In this document: piece by piece, positions 1 to 12,712 of the stretch | Layout: each line of letters begins with the position of its first letter | Numbering within the stretch: the first letter of the stretch is position 1 | Source: Tigriopus japonicus | Lineage: Eukaryota > Arthropoda > Copepoda > Harpacticoida > Harpacticidae | DNA: 64,000 nucleotides | Assembly (NCBI GenBank): GCA_010645155.1 | Contig: JAAGOF010000300.1 | Span: 1,417,427 to 1,481,426, forward strand | Direction of reading: 5' to 3' | Notes under the pieces: model-generated | What the model saw: only the letters and a program-made list of their open reading frames with translations | Told to the model about the DNA's origin: nothing | The model's database searches: none | Made by a program: the position numbers and the translations under genes

Positions 1-146
1 TTCTGAAGTGATATTTGCTATCAAACACCTTTTTCTATCGTCTGTCGGCAATTTCGTTCAAATTCAATGCAGAGCCAATTCAACTTTAAGGGCCTCATTG
101 GGCTTCGCGTCAGCTGAAGTTCGCGTCCTATGGTGAGAGGTTCCTG
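1..146. repeat. Dispersed repeat, copy 1 (cut by window start)
   Basis: This stretch matches 11171-11315 closely along its whole length, including the shared phrase GGGCCTCATTGGGCT and the run ending GTGAGAGGTTCCTG. The second copy lies inside the long inverted-repeat element at 9806-11875. The left edge is the window start, so the true 5' limit is unknown. It is probably a piece of another copy of that element, or of a repeat carried by it. Confidence 0.8.
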
Positions 147-804
147 CTCTAGGTGTCAACCAAATCAGAGCGACCAATTTCAGGCCTTAAAAAAGGAAGG
201 GAAAAGAAAAGGGTTGGGGAACCTTTCAAAGTTGTGGACTTTTGAACACCGTTGTGACAAACCAATACAATTTTGGTGCATTATAAGAACACAACGTTTT
301 AAGCTAGAATAAATGGCTCTAGAATGAAATTAAAAAGAAACACGAAACACCGATAAAACTTGCATAAAAAGCGAAAGAAGTTACTACATAGGCCAGGTCT
401 CTTAGTACTGTGTACACTTCACGTTTTGAATCGCGAGACTCTAAAGACACGGATATTAATGAGGGGAATGGATGGATGAAGTAGAGGGTAAAGCCGTAAC
501 AATTAAATTGGGCGTTTAGGACAGGCTAAAGCACAGGAAAGACCAGAATGCAAGAATCATGAAATAAAGTTTTTCAAAGTTGAAAAAAAAACTTGCTCGT
601 TTTTCAATTTCTACCTTACTGATTTCTCAATTCTTACACCCTAACATTTTCGCTTTTCCATTTGGAAACGTTTCTCCCTAGCACTCTCATTGAACCCTTT
701 CGATTTTACATTATTTTCTACTTTTATTTCCATGGATCCATGAATCGAACGACCTTTAGTATTTTTTTTTTGTCCAAAGCCATATACTTTCAATCATATC
801 TGAT

Positions 805-1543
805 CATCAGGGTTTTCGGGTTTTTCGTTTCTGGGTTTTTCGGGTTTTTCGGATTTTTTGATATTTGTTCAATCTTATTAGTCATATTATTAACTCTTCG
901 TGTACTCTTCTTCATATTGGACCACATTAACATATCATATCTGAGTTTTGACGATGCACAACATATTTATAACTCGATTTTTTTCGCAAGAAACAGCAAC
1001 CTTTGACATTTTTTGTCTCAATTGCTTAAATCCTGCGGGAAATTATTTGAAATAAATATTTTACACACTTTCACAGTTCTTTTTCAAAGAATTAGTGTTT
1101 TTTCAAATTCTAGAATAATTTGTGTAAAGCAAAAAATATGTTCTTAAGGAAGCTTAAGGTTTAAAAAGAGAAATTTGCGATAAAAACTTTACCCAAACAT
1201 TGGCCAAATTTGACACTTTTTGTCAACAAGTAACATCTTAAGTCAGAAAATGGCAACTTGATAACAACTTCCGTCGCATTGAGTGCAACTTTTAACAACA
1301 TATTGCAACTTTAGGGCTAAAAATCTGCAACTTGTAGCAAAAAAAATAACTTTATTCAAGCCCTTTTTAATACATATCCCCATACATAATTCATATCTTC
1401 TTCAACAGTTTTAGGAGATACAAGATCGACAAGTATTGAATTTAAGTCGCGTCACTCACGTAGCGGTGAGCACAATTTTAAGGGACGAATTAGGGGCTTT
1501 TAGGGCAAAAAGGAGGAAAAACCCGAAAAACCCGCCAACCCTG
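805..1543. mobile_element. hAT-like nonautonomous element (MITE)
   Basis: The ends carry inverted repeats: CAGGGTTTTCGGGTTTTTCG from 808, and the complement of CAGGGTTGGCGGGTTTTTCG ending at 1543. The 8-base word TATCTGAT occurs at 797-804 and again at 1544-1551, as expected for a hAT target-site duplication. Three extra bases (CAT) sit between the left copy and the terminal repeat. The left arm is itself a small tandem array of GGGTTTTTC units. The interior is AT-rich, holds several copies of the word GCAACTT, and has no transposase. Family assignment rests on the 8-base duplication and the CAGGG end. Confidence 0.6.
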
Positions 1544-1551
1544 TATCTGAT

Positions 1552-3007
1552 GACTTCTCTCGGGCTTCGGCGTTGATTTTTGTGCGAATCTTAAAGGTTG
1601 TAAAAACTGCATTTCCCGTCATCAGGTTTAATGGTACAATGATAAATTTACAAGTACGATATATGGAGGAGTGTTTCGTTCAAACAAATTAAAAGGAACT
1701 TTGCAAAACTTTTACGGCTAATTATCAATGCAACAATTAAGACATTGGTTTAGGAGGACTTTTTGTTAGAAAAATTTTAGCAGCCTAGATCCAAAAAATT
1801 ACAAACATTATCCTAGACGAAAATCGATCAAGAAATGAAACCAAATTTGTCGATTTGGAGATAACTTTACACAAAAATTAGATCATTTTTTGGCCTTCTT
1901 CAAAACAAATTCAATAAGACCAGCTAGAAGTATGTAATTTCTTTTAATGTTCAGTCAATTCTCAAATGCACCTTTGCTTTGCCTGCAAAATTCGTTTCTT
2001 TCATTTCTCATTCACACCATCGTTCTGCCTCCAAAGTTCGTTCCTTTCTTTACCGGAAAATGGAAACACCAGTGCTGCCAAACGCAGTGTGACAAAGGGC
2101 CCAAAGAAAGCAAAATACCTCCATGTGAAAATGGTTTTTTTCAAACGTAATTTTATTTAACATTGATAGCTCCTAGTAGCAAATGAGTTCAGGAATTTTT
2201 AGTCCACCTTTCATCGTTTTTTGTGTTTTTAATCTGAATTGGTCAGAAGAGTTTAGGTAAATGGGATGCGTGCTGAACTGGTAGGTAAGGGAAATCTTAA
2301 GGACCCTTTTCAACCAAAAGTTGGGCGTAAAATCGGTACTATGAGGATTAAAACGTATCTTTTAATTGAATTAAAGCGATTCAATTAAACCTAATAAAAA
2401 ATAAAACACAAATGAAAGTATGAATAGATCCACCTCATGCTGATACATGACTTTTCATAACGAGAACGTATTTTTAATGCACTTTCTTTTGTCATAGACA
2501 GTGAATTCTCACTTTGTTTTGACGGGACGTGGATACTCTACGTTTCACAATGACAAAATTTAAAAAATATAACTCAAATCCAGTCCAACGCATTTTCCAT
2601 TCCGGTACCTCTGAAAGAATTTATGGCCGTGTCACCGCTCATCCGGCAATCCTATCCATCAGTCTAGTCTTTTGCTAGTCCTCTGATCGACCGGAAACCA
2701 CCTCCAAATGCCATCAGCTGAAACTGGAGCGCTCTGCACGCTTTTGTTGATCCGAGGGCGGAAGTTCAGGGTGACTGACTGAATCAACCGACCACCCATA
2801 TTCTCACCAAATACCGTGGCTGCAGACTTTCTTTTCAACTCATTGACCTATGGCTTATTAAGCTCAAAACCTAAAAAAATCAAATAACATTCAAATCATG
2901 GACTATCATCCCAATCATCTCAACAATGATTCTTTCCCTCCGACTCGTCCGTCACCTTCAGATTAAGTTTACTTTCACGAGATCAACTCAACTATGTTCA
3001 TTCGCAG
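1552..3007. other. No gene seen
   Basis: AT-rich sequence with only short open frames and no recognisable protein. A short open frame begins with ATG at 2898 (MDYHPNHLNN...) and stops within 23 codons. It lies just upstream of the exon chain that starts near 3008 and could be its 5' exon, but no good splice donor supports this. Confidence 0.5.
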
Positions 3008-6000
3008 TATATCGCTACATCGGTGAACACGTGCGTTCAACCATGCTTCTCGAAGACTTCTGGTTGGATTCGAAATCGAAGAAAATCCAGGTCATCCTCG
3101 GGTTATCCTTAACTTGGGATGTCCCATAGTTCACAGTCCGTCTGGATCGTCGATGGAAACGGAGAATACGAGTAAGTTGAAGGGTCGTTTTGTATTGAGA
3201 GTTTAAATTGAAGTGATGAGTCATTCATCCACCATCTTTCGTCTGAATCGACTGACGACAACTATGTACCACCAACTGAAATCCGTCGGAAAATGAGCTT
3301 TGATAACCGTTTGGAGGACTTTGTTGAACGGGGTTTGTTCTCTTGTTTCAGATTGAAGAGATGCAGGTGAGACCACGTGGTAATTTGTGGGCGCCCTATA
3401 CGAAGAGCGTGATGAATCGTTATTTGCTACTCTTGACGGTTGGATGACGACCAACAATACAACCTTATTCGGACCTGACACTCTTCTTGAAAGAGGAAAT
3501 CGCGTTTTTGCTGTTGTGTGAGATCTAATCCGGAATCATGTTCCAGGTGTTTGAAGAAAGATGGGACGAACGCCGCTTGGTTCCGTCCAATGCTTCGGGT
3601 AAGTAAGATATTCAATGACCCAAGACCTCTTAAGTAATCTGATGATTCCAATTGACAAGCATATGTCTGTAACTTCATTGATGTTCACCTTTCCGTCTGA
3701 TATAACGTAACGAAGCTGTTGGTCGGTGGAATTTGACGCGAACTAAAAGAATTTTTTTCTCCCCAGGATTGAAGTGCGTTTCGGAGGATTGGAAATTTCC
3801 GAAGGAAGTTGAAAATGAGGTAATTATCTCTTATTTGTAAATTCTTGAAAATTGGTTGTCCGGATGAATTCTTGGATTCCCCTTCAACCGCCTGGTTGAG
3901 AACATCCCGAAACTGAACGAGCGAACTCATTTTACACTGGATGTTCCATTTCGAGCGGCGGGTTTCATGCCCTATTTTTCCGTTTCAGAAGTGACCCATT
4001 CCAGTATAAGAGGTCGTGTCCGTTTAAACCGTTCGGCAAATGGTAAGTGTAAACCCTTCCGTTGGCTTTTAGATTTATGATGAAAAACCCTTGGCTGTCT
4101 CACTTTACCATGGGGAAATTCAAGTTTGTTTCGCTATTCTCTGAAAATAAAGTATCCCTCTAAACATGCCTAGTATCTTTCTTCTATAACGCATTTGTTT
4201 TGCATTTTTAGGCTGTCCGTGAAATCTTGATGGCTGCGAACCACGTGGTGAACTTCATCAGGTAAATATTTGAATATCTTTCAATTGTTTTATCCTTGCA
4301 ATGATGAAGACCGAATACCCAATCGTTTGCAGCTTCCAACTTGAGAGCTCGTCCTCTGTGAGAGCCTTTGGCTGTCTGAAATTAATCCCTCAAACCCTAT
4401 TTGTCATTGAAAAATGGACGCATTCTAATATTAGTTCTCTGTTACAGAATGCTTCCACACGTTCAAGGATTGCGGGCAAAAATGCCTCATCACAGGTAAA
4501 AAAGCGATTCTATTTCGCCTTCAACTTTTTTAAACAGTTCCAGCTCCTCGCGAGGTGTTTTATACCTTGACAAGGCGTTTATAGCTGTAAGAGTAACTCA
4601 ATCTTGTGGTTAGCTATGTCTGATAACTATAAAACCTGGTTTATTAGACACGCACCCCTGATACAGCGCTTTCAAAGAGTTTCTTAAAATTCAATCGAGT
4701 TAGAATTTGTTCTTACCTCTTCCTCATTTATTTACAGCTCACGCGGAAAGTTCGCGGAATTTTCATCGCTTGAGGAACAATTAAAGAGGTTAGTTGCATG
4801 CTTATTTAACCAAATCTTGATGAATTCCTTGATGAGTCATGTTTACCGCCCCAGGCTGAACAATTGTGTTGATTGGTTTTACTGAAAACTCAATAAAATC
4901 TGTTTTATCGCATTCTCGTTTTCCGATTTCTTACGGCTTTTAATTCCATTTCCAGATGGAATCCGATATTCGTCGCCGTCGTCAATAATTCCATTGCTGA
5001 AAGGTGTGTAATTGAACATGCGGGATGAATTCTAATTTGCATACCTGGCCCAGACGAATATATCTTCTCTTGATATTCGTACCTGGATTGTTGTTCAAAA
5101 GGACGACTTGTATGCTAAAGCAACACTTCCTGGCTATTGCAACTCATTTCCACGCTCTATACTGGAGGTGTTACTTCATGCCTGGGACATTCTCATACAT
5201 CCCAATTTCCATCTCTAGATATCTCTGGTCCATTGAGGAAAAGTTCCACCGTAATGGAATTATAACAAGGTAATTAGAAATACTTTTATTTCGATTGATT
5301 GAGAGTATGATGACAAACTCACAGACCTGTTCCGAATGGCAGTGAGGACAAACAATTCTCAAACCTCTGAATCTTCGCTATTAGAAAAATTGAAGAAAAA
5401 ATGTGTTAAATTGGATTTAATTTCGGGGGTTTTCTTTTGCAGATGCCTGAAAATCCCCCTCGACTTTTGAACCGAAATGGTGGATTTTTAATCAAGTAAG
5501 TTGTGTTCTATCTAAAATACGAGTCCTGTTCTGGTGTTACTGCTCGAACTTTCAATAGTTTGAAGTCGTGTCAAACAGAACAAATATTGAAGTATCTAGG
5601 CAGTCGCAGTTATCGCTCTCCTAATGAGTGAATAATTTTTGAACATGTCGCGAACAGATTGTAAGTCGCGGCAGGAATTTTTATTCATTTATTTGTATTT
5701 TTGGTTTAAACTCAAGATTTGTTTTCACAGGAACGAAATATCTTGATTAAAAACGCCTGGAACCTTCATCGATCGATGAAAAGGTAAATATTGTACTGAA
5801 TTATATTCAACCTTGCCCTTTATTGGTGAGTGAGCCAGACCAAAACTGTGTGTTGAATGTCGGGTTTCATTTTCTATTGGGCAAAGATCGAATTGCAAAC
5901 GATCCACCTGCAGGGCACTTATAATCCGTGGCCCATGCAGTCTAAGACGATTGCACAAGTTGTACTAAAAATTGTGTTAAATAAACAAGAAACACTTATT

Positions 6001-9000
6001 CAGCATTTTAAAACTATTTTTACGCGATTTCAGATTTATGAGGATGTTCCGTGTCCGCAATTCGGGGATCTTAATCTCAATCAAGTAAGTGGAATAGATT
6101 TCACGAATGTTGTTGCTTTTAAGGATGAGGTTAAAAATCAGGGACGTAATTCTGAACACTGAAGATATCTTTTGATTTCCTGACCTATTTCTTGACACAA
6201 GACGAATTCCGTGTTTTTATATTTAAACTAATTTGGCTTTCTCTTTGTTATAGTTGAACCTATCTTGGTTGGAATTTCGTCATTACCCTCAATACAAGGT
6301 AAATTTGAATAAATTCATTACCATTTTAATCGAGGTAGTTCACCCGGGTGGCGTCCTTTATGTCTCACTCGATCTTTGTATCTCGAAGATCAACATGGTG
6401 GAAAGTTTACTAGTGCGAATACTTACATTTCGTACTAGGGAATATCCCACTAGACAAAAGACAAAGCCCTAGATTAGAATTTCACTTACGAATTGTCATT
6501 TTTCTCACGTCACTTTTTTGTTGCAGATGAACGGAAATCTGATTTGAAGTCATCCACGACATCCAGATTTGTTAATTAGAAGGTAAAAATGCTTTGCTTT
6601 TTTATGAATTAAATTACCCCGCTTATTAAGCCGACTGATAATCACGTCTTCAGTGTGATGTCGGTGTGCAAATGGTGGGGAAAGTAATTGTTGGATGTGT
6701 GTATGGCACAGTGGCAATTTCACGATCTGCTGTATCAAAGAATATTCCATGTACAAAAAGCAGACTCTTATCTTCCCTTTCATCCGATTTTTCCTCTCCC
6801 TTATTTTAACAAATTATCTTTGTTTCAGATTTTGTCGCGGTGTCTTAACTTCTGAAATGGGGCATTCAAACAAGGTATGTGTATTCTTAAAACTGGAAAT
6901 TGAACCTTGAATCTGATGATAAAACCACATTTTGTCTTCTTTCCCCAACTGAACATTGTGATGCTACCCGATAATGTTAGCTTTACTGAAAAATGTTTGG
7001 CCCCAGGAATGCTTAACCTTTTTAAGGCTCAAATTTTAATGGCATTATTTCTTCTTTGCAGTCGAAGCCAGGCTTCGTTTCAATCTGTTCGTTTCCAAAT
7101 TATCAAGGTAAGATGAATTCTTAATGTCAAAAGAACATGTTGAATAGGGTGATGATTCAGATGACGAGTATGATCTTGAGTCTTGACATGGATTTCGCCT
7201 GCGTTCTGCAGGTACTTCTATCGACAGACTCATATTTGAGTGATTCTTACCGAGGCATTTGTCTGACTAATGAAATCCATTATAAGCAATTTTAACATCC
7301 AGAAACTCGATATACTAACCTGTTCTTTTTTTTGTGTTCACAGGATGTTCGATTCTATTCCAAATTAAAAGATCCATGGGTTAGATGTGTTACAGGTAAT
7401 ATATCTTCATGATTTATAAAAACTTTGAAAATAAGTGATGGTATCATCTTTCGGGGCTTACAGTCTGAATGACGACAACTTTCCTGCTGATATTATTTTA
7501 AAATGGCGCTTTTACGCGAACGTTGACGTCTCGTTCTTTTTGACTATAACTTTGTCATTGTTTATTTCCAGAATCTATGGCTGTTCTCCGAACCTCAAAC
7601 GAAGATTGAAAAGAAGTCTAGGTAAGAAAGACATTAATTTATTTATAAACCCACCCGTTTGAAGGATGAAATTCGAGCAATTGAGTAATAATGAAAATAA
7701 TCTCTTGCGGATATGGGACTGAATTCGTATGAAATAACTCCAAATACTAAATTGATTGCAACATCTCACTACGTTATTCCTTCTTTCAGATTGCAATTGA
7801 AGTAGATTGCTTTTTTGATCTCGTTCAAATGGAGGCAAAATTTTGGATGGTGAGTTATAGTTTCATTTAAAACATTTTAACCCAATGTGATGAGTGCATA
7901 GTTCATCTGAGCAATCGTTGATGTTAGAGCATACCCATCATGTCTTTCGCTCCTATCTGATAATCTTAAGATATTTGTAGAGTGATCAAAATCGATGCTA
8001 TCGGTACTAAAAATGATTTTTTTTTTACAGATCCAAATCGAGAGCTTTGTGTTTTCGTAATGTTCCCTCAAAACATGATGGTAAGTGGTCATCAAAACTT
8101 GGAAGTTGTATCAATAACTAGGATGATTTGTGAGTTCATAATACTTATTGATGAATCAACATCGTACATTTCTGCTCCTCTCTGATAAAAAACTCAAATA
8201 TTAAGTACCTATCACATCGAAACAATACTATAACGCCGCGTTTTTGTTACTTACAGAACTTCAGTGGTTTCGGAACAATCTTCAAAGTGATTGAAGGACA
8301 TCAAAGTAAGTTGTTCGAAATTGAAACAGATCTGAAAAATCTCGAGCCATCTAGAGTCACTTGGTCATGGATAGTAACTGTGCCAAGTACTAACCTGGTT
8401 ATCGTAGAGAAATTCCTAGCTCTCGCCCTTGACCCCTAATCTATGAGGTTTGAGATGTCGGCGATTGGGACAAGAATGAAGTTCTTTTGTAATATTCTTG
8501 GAAATACTACAAAATATTTAAGATCTGTTTTTTCCTCTCCAGGTTGAACTATTATCCTACGGTTGGGTTGTTTGATGTGGAAATAGCTCGAAGGTAAGAA
8601 GATAAAATGAATGAAAAAAGCAATGGATGTAGCATATCTTGGACCCCGTTTTGTTACTCAATTGGCTTCATGGGATTTCTCTGATATGCAATAGGAAAAG
8701 AAAAGGATTTCTCATAGTTAGTGAGGAGTTATAATTGCTCCTCTCTTCTCCAAGATTTCCTACATCCCATAGCAAACTACCTAAAAAGTAGATCAGTTCT
8801 TTTCAAATTGTCTAAAACGAAATTTTACTTTCCAGGTTGTTCCTCGGTAAGTGGGCATGGATGACTGACTTGAGATTACTTCAATGATGACAAAATTCCG
8901 CTTATTACCCGATTGTCCAGAGACGAAACTATGCTTCCTGAGATTGGCTGTCAATCTGACTTCGAAGCGACTTTCGGAACTTCATCCTATTGAGAAGGCT

Positions 9001-9054
9001 TACTCTTGTTTACAGGCATGTTTTGGCTTTTCGTCTTCATGGAAGTGGAAATAA
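3008..9054 (+). other. Candidate gene of many very short exons, product unknown
   Basis: A series of 35 to 70 base blocks is bounded by pyrimidine-rich CAG acceptors and GTAAGT-like donors. Examples are 3008-3090, 3137-3171, 3547-3598, 3767-3819, 4005-4042, 4212-4261, 4448-4495, 4738-4788, 4956-5003, 5102-5167, 5219-5269 and a last block 8921-9054. The best run is 4212-5269: after the first exon, five consecutive exons have lengths divisible by three, and all stay open in one phase for about 105 codons. The last block reads open to a TAA at 9052, overlapped by AATAAA at 9050. Other junctions (for example 4042 to 4212, and those around 8300-8520) do not keep frame, so this may be a decayed gene, a non-coding spliced transcript, or a model with missed microexons. 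I recognise no domain. Confidence 0.4.
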
Positions 9055-9260
9055 AATTTTGAAATGAATGATTTGTCCAGTTTTTTCTTGTCAATCAACA
9101 TTTGATTAAGAGTAGTACCTCGCAACTTGGCCACAGGTCGTAACGGAGAAAAGGAAAGGGAAGAAAAGCAATTTTATCCCAGTATGCACTGGTTCAAAAA
9201 CGTCCTCGGACTAACTTGGTAAAGGCAGTCGTATTTCATGGGAAATGGTGCAGATATGTG

Positions 9261-9810
9261 GTCCGGGCTAGAGCTCTATATTAGAAAGAGTACAATCCTA
9301 TCCGATGCCATGTAGTTCATTCTGCTTTCAAATGCTTGCCGTTCCCAAAAGGATGCAAAACTTCTCTCTAAGCTGAACAAATTTTCCAAAATTCAGCTTT
9401 GAGGATACTTGTGCATCCTGTTGGGAACGGCGAGCAGTTGCGAGCCTAATCGACTAGATGACGTAGGATATGCCTGTACTGAATGATTTGACTTGGGCGC
9501 TTGGGCAAGCTTTTCTTCGTGACATCGTACACTGGGGTCGACAATTTACCTTCAATGAAGTCCCATTTCCTTCTGCCTACCTTTCTTCATAAACCGGTTT
9601 TTCATTAAGAAGCACTGAAACGCGCCCCTGACTTTTGTAACTTTGGATCAAAGTTGCAAATTAAACTCAAATTTGTTTTTGCTTGAGTAAGTTAGCAAAG
9701 CACAAAATCTCCATTAGGTGACCCTACCTTGCAACCTCCCGTGAAAAAACTTGCCCAAGACCAGATTTCACATCACTTCTGTACTGTTTCTAATATAGAG
9801 CTCTAGTCCG
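9261..9810. mobile_element. Inverted-repeat MITE, interrupted by a second element
   Basis: The left end begins GTCCGGGCTAGAGCTC and continues into the TATATTAGAAAGAGTACAAT motif. The right end (9418-9480, resumed at 9786-9810) is its inverted copy, with the block GGGAACGGCGAGCAGTTGCG. Removing the insertion at 9481-9785 leaves a foldback of about 245 bases. Its ends are the same family as the ends of the long element at 9806-11875, so this is a short deletion derivative of that family. Confidence 0.75.
9481..9785. mobile_element. MITE nested inside the 9261-9810 element
   Basis: CTGTACT is present at 9474-9480 and again at 9779-9785, exactly where the host element is interrupted, which fits a 7-base target duplication. 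The insert has imperfect terminal inverted repeats. The left end, from GATTTGACTTGGGCG through CTTGGGCAAG, matches the complement of the right end, CTTGCCCAAG through TCACATCA. There is no coding potential. The superfamily is uncertain because a 7-base duplication is not diagnostic. Confidence 0.65.
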
Positions 9811-9832
9811 GACTAGAGCTCTATATTAGAAA
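9787..9832. repeat. Perfect 46-base palindrome at the junction of two elements
   Basis: The sequence is self-complementary about 9809/9810 through the TAGTCCGGACTA core, and pairs again to 9781-9838 after one mismatch. It is formed by the right end of the 9261-9810 element abutting and overlapping the left end of the 9806-11875 element head to head. It could extrude a cruciform. Confidence 0.9.
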
Positions 9833-11875
9833 GAGTACAATCATATCCAACGCCATCTAGTTCATTTTGCTCGCAACTGCTCGTCGTTCCCAGAAGGATG
9901 CACGAGTACCCTCTAAGCTGAACAAATTTTCCAAAATATGAGACCAAGATAGCAATTTTTGAGAAACTAAGGGACCTAGAACCCTTATGAAGGGGTCCAA
10001 AATGAACTGTTAGTGTGTTTCAAATGAGTTAAGATTGCATTACTTGTAAAATTAGGTTTAAGCTTTAAAAGACATTAAGAGAATGAAAATCTATCCCCTT
10101 GGACATATTGATGCAAGCGGTGATGGCAACAATGTGATTGGAAATGAAATTGCAGGGCTGCTGAATTCTCTTCCCTCTTGTGCTTGGCTGTCATGGTCAT
10201 TGCTGAGAAACAGCACAGGGAATTTTCTTCCTCTCTTGACTTCACCCCTGACTGCAATTTAAACTTGCCCACCTAGATGCAAGATCACAAGAGTAGCTGG
10301 TGGTGGCCAGCAGGGGAGTCCAGTCAAATGCTTGCTAGCTTCAGATGGCTTGCCCAGCCATGGATATACTTACAGAAGAGGATGCGAAGACACCTGTTTG
10401 TTGTTGTTTTTGAGAGCCCAATGAGGCCCTATGGACTGAACGATAGGCAAGTGTTATAGACTCAATATTCCATATTTCATAATAAAACAGTGAATAAATT
10501 GTCAAAACATCATTCTAGTTTGTGTATCTGTCTCTTAGAGATAATTAAATGCACCCCCTTTGTGGGTAAACCACGTTCACCATTCATTATCAACCTTATT
10601 CAACTTATCCTGAAATACCAATGGTTTCAGACTATAAGTACCTAACAACACCATCAAAGCGAAGAATATAGTGCTCCATGAGAGTGATCTGTTCTTTACT
10701 GCATTCTGCATGAATAATCAGTCTGAGGGAATCATCAACAACTCAACTATAAGTTGACAAAAAAATTGTTTAATCTCGTGCTTCCTCTTGGTTTGGTCGA
10801 TCAAAATGTTGATATTTGGCATCTAATGGATTTCAAGGATTTCAGACGAAAAAATGCTGACTAAAAATGATGATTTTATGGGGAAGAGTGTGGATACCGT
10901 GGCTGTGAGTTTCATTGTTAAAAACATAGCCACAGTTTTCTAAAAAGACGCCCAATCTTCATGAAACTTGATCAAAGTATAACTGAACTCGTTGTCTGAA
11001 GTTGGTATTATTATATTTAAGTTACATATGCATTTATTTGAGATCCATTCTCAATTTTGTACGAGATATTGGTCTGAAGGAGCTCACTTTTGACTAATTC
11101 CTGAGAACAGAAAGCATCATCATAAAAATGAATGGCAGGAAAAGGAGCACTATCTAGTGCTGCAACAATGTTCTGAAGTGATGTTTGCTATAAAACACCT
11201 ATTTCTATAATTTTTTGGCAATTTTGTTCAAATTCACTGCAGAGCCGCACCGTTTTAAGGGCCTCATTGGGCTACGCGTCAGCTGAAGTTCGCGTCCTGT
11301 GGTGAGAGGTTCCTGGCCCAGCTTGCCCACTGGCACTTGTCAAGAAGGGAACTGATAGGATTGCTGGGCCGGGCCAGCTTTCTCTCTCTCTCTTGCTCGC
11401 TCTCGCTCTCCACACTGAGCCCAGTGAACAAACAAGGAGGACTTGACTCAAAATTTCAGGGTTGAAAGGTGAAGAAAGGAAAACTCAACATTCTCCTCTC
11501 TATCAATATTCTTTCTGAAACATTTTTATGGTAGGAGCCCTGATTACGAACGTTTTCTCTGAAAAGCATTGATCAGAGTGAGGGGTGAGATATTCATTTT
11601 TCTCTTGGTCTTTTAGGTTTTAAACTTAATTTTACAAGTAATTCAGCTTTGAATCATTTGAAACACACTAATAGGTCATTTTGGACCCCTTCATTAAGGT
11701 TCTAGGCCCTTTACTTTCTCAAAGGTTGTCACCTTGTTCGCATATTTTGGAAAAGTTGTTCAGCTTAGAGGGTACTTTTGCATTGTTTTGGGAACGGCGA
11801 GCAGTTGCGAGCCAAATCAACTAGATGGCGTTGGATATGATTGTACTCTTTCTAATATAGAGCTCTAGTCCGGAC
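9806..11875. mobile_element. Foldback DNA element with ~260-base inverted arms
   Basis: The left arm (about 9806-10065) and right arm (about 11616-11875) are inverted copies. Both carry the GTCCGGACTAGAGCTC end, the CTCTAAGCTGAACAA block, the GGGGTCCAAAATGA block and the TTGTAAAATTA-like inner block. The 1.5 kb interior has no transposase or other recognisable protein. It contains a TC/CT microsatellite at about 11379-11410 and a copy of the 1-146 repeat at 11171-11315. The length, arm structure and lack of coding sequence fit a nonautonomous terminal-inverted-repeat transposon. No clear target duplication can be assigned because both ends finish in the palindromic GTCCGGAC. Confidence 0.75.
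11171..11315. repeat. Dispersed repeat, copy 2
   Basis: Near-identical to 1-146, starting TTCTGAAGTGAT and ending GAGAGGTTCCTG. It is carried within the foldback element at 9806-11875. Confidence 0.8.
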
Positions 11876-12712
11876 GAAAGAGAGAACCAGTGTTGGCAGG
11901 GCTTTTTGAACAAGTTGTGCCAAAAAACAGGAAAAGGCCAGATTGGGGTTAACACAAACAAATTGTGTTGTCATGCTTGGCGGTTGAGCCAACAATTATG
12001 GAAACTAAAAGTAAAGCAATTCAGAAGTTCTAGATTTACTCAAAGGAGTGAAGGGGAGTTTAAAAATTCTCGTTTATTAACAACAGTCTTGAATTTGAGA
12101 ATCTGGTAATAAAAAATTTATGTTGCGGGTATATCTAAAGATGTTTTGATTCTGTTTTGAAAGTAGAACATGTTTTAGATGAGAACAAGCGATATCTATG
12201 GCATTTGCCATTTTACAATTTGAAAATATTGATTTGGAAATATCTGGCGGCGCTGATTTGTTGTTCTTTGGTCCGGACCTCACATCGTCACCCTTACCCA
12301 TAATTGCTCTAATCTCGAATTCAGGCGTTATATATTAATAGATTAAAGGAAATTTAGGAAGTTCGCCATGAATCATGAACGAAGTCGTCTTGTTCAAATT
12401 TAGATAGGCGATTTGCGGCGTGAACAACCGGTTGAACAAAACCGGTTGTTCAAATAGAAGGTACACACTTATTGAAAGAGAACAGAAATCATGGAGTGGG
12501 AGTCTAGCAATGAGAATTATAATTTCCAGCAGAAACGAAGCAGAAATCCAGCAGATTTTCTTAGTCTTGAAAGTTGAAACAAACTGGTATAATATAGTAT
12601 GTTCTTTCTTCTTCAATCTCCTCCTTCACCTCATATCGGCAATAATCTATACTCCTCGTCAAAAAAGAACAAGCCATTCCTCTGATGTATTTGACTTTTT
12701 TTTTTGTAATTG
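11876..12712. other. Intergenic, no gene seen
   Basis: Sequence between the foldback element and the 3' end of the TRPM gene. The only structure noticed is an inverted repeat near 12421-12450 built on the word AACCGGTTG. Open frames here are short and match nothing I recognise. Confidence 0.5.

Noticed and set aside
662..1006. 114-codon hydrophobic open frame
   Set aside because: Its Phe/Leu-rich composition comes from T-rich repeats of the hAT-like element end; there is no family resemblance.
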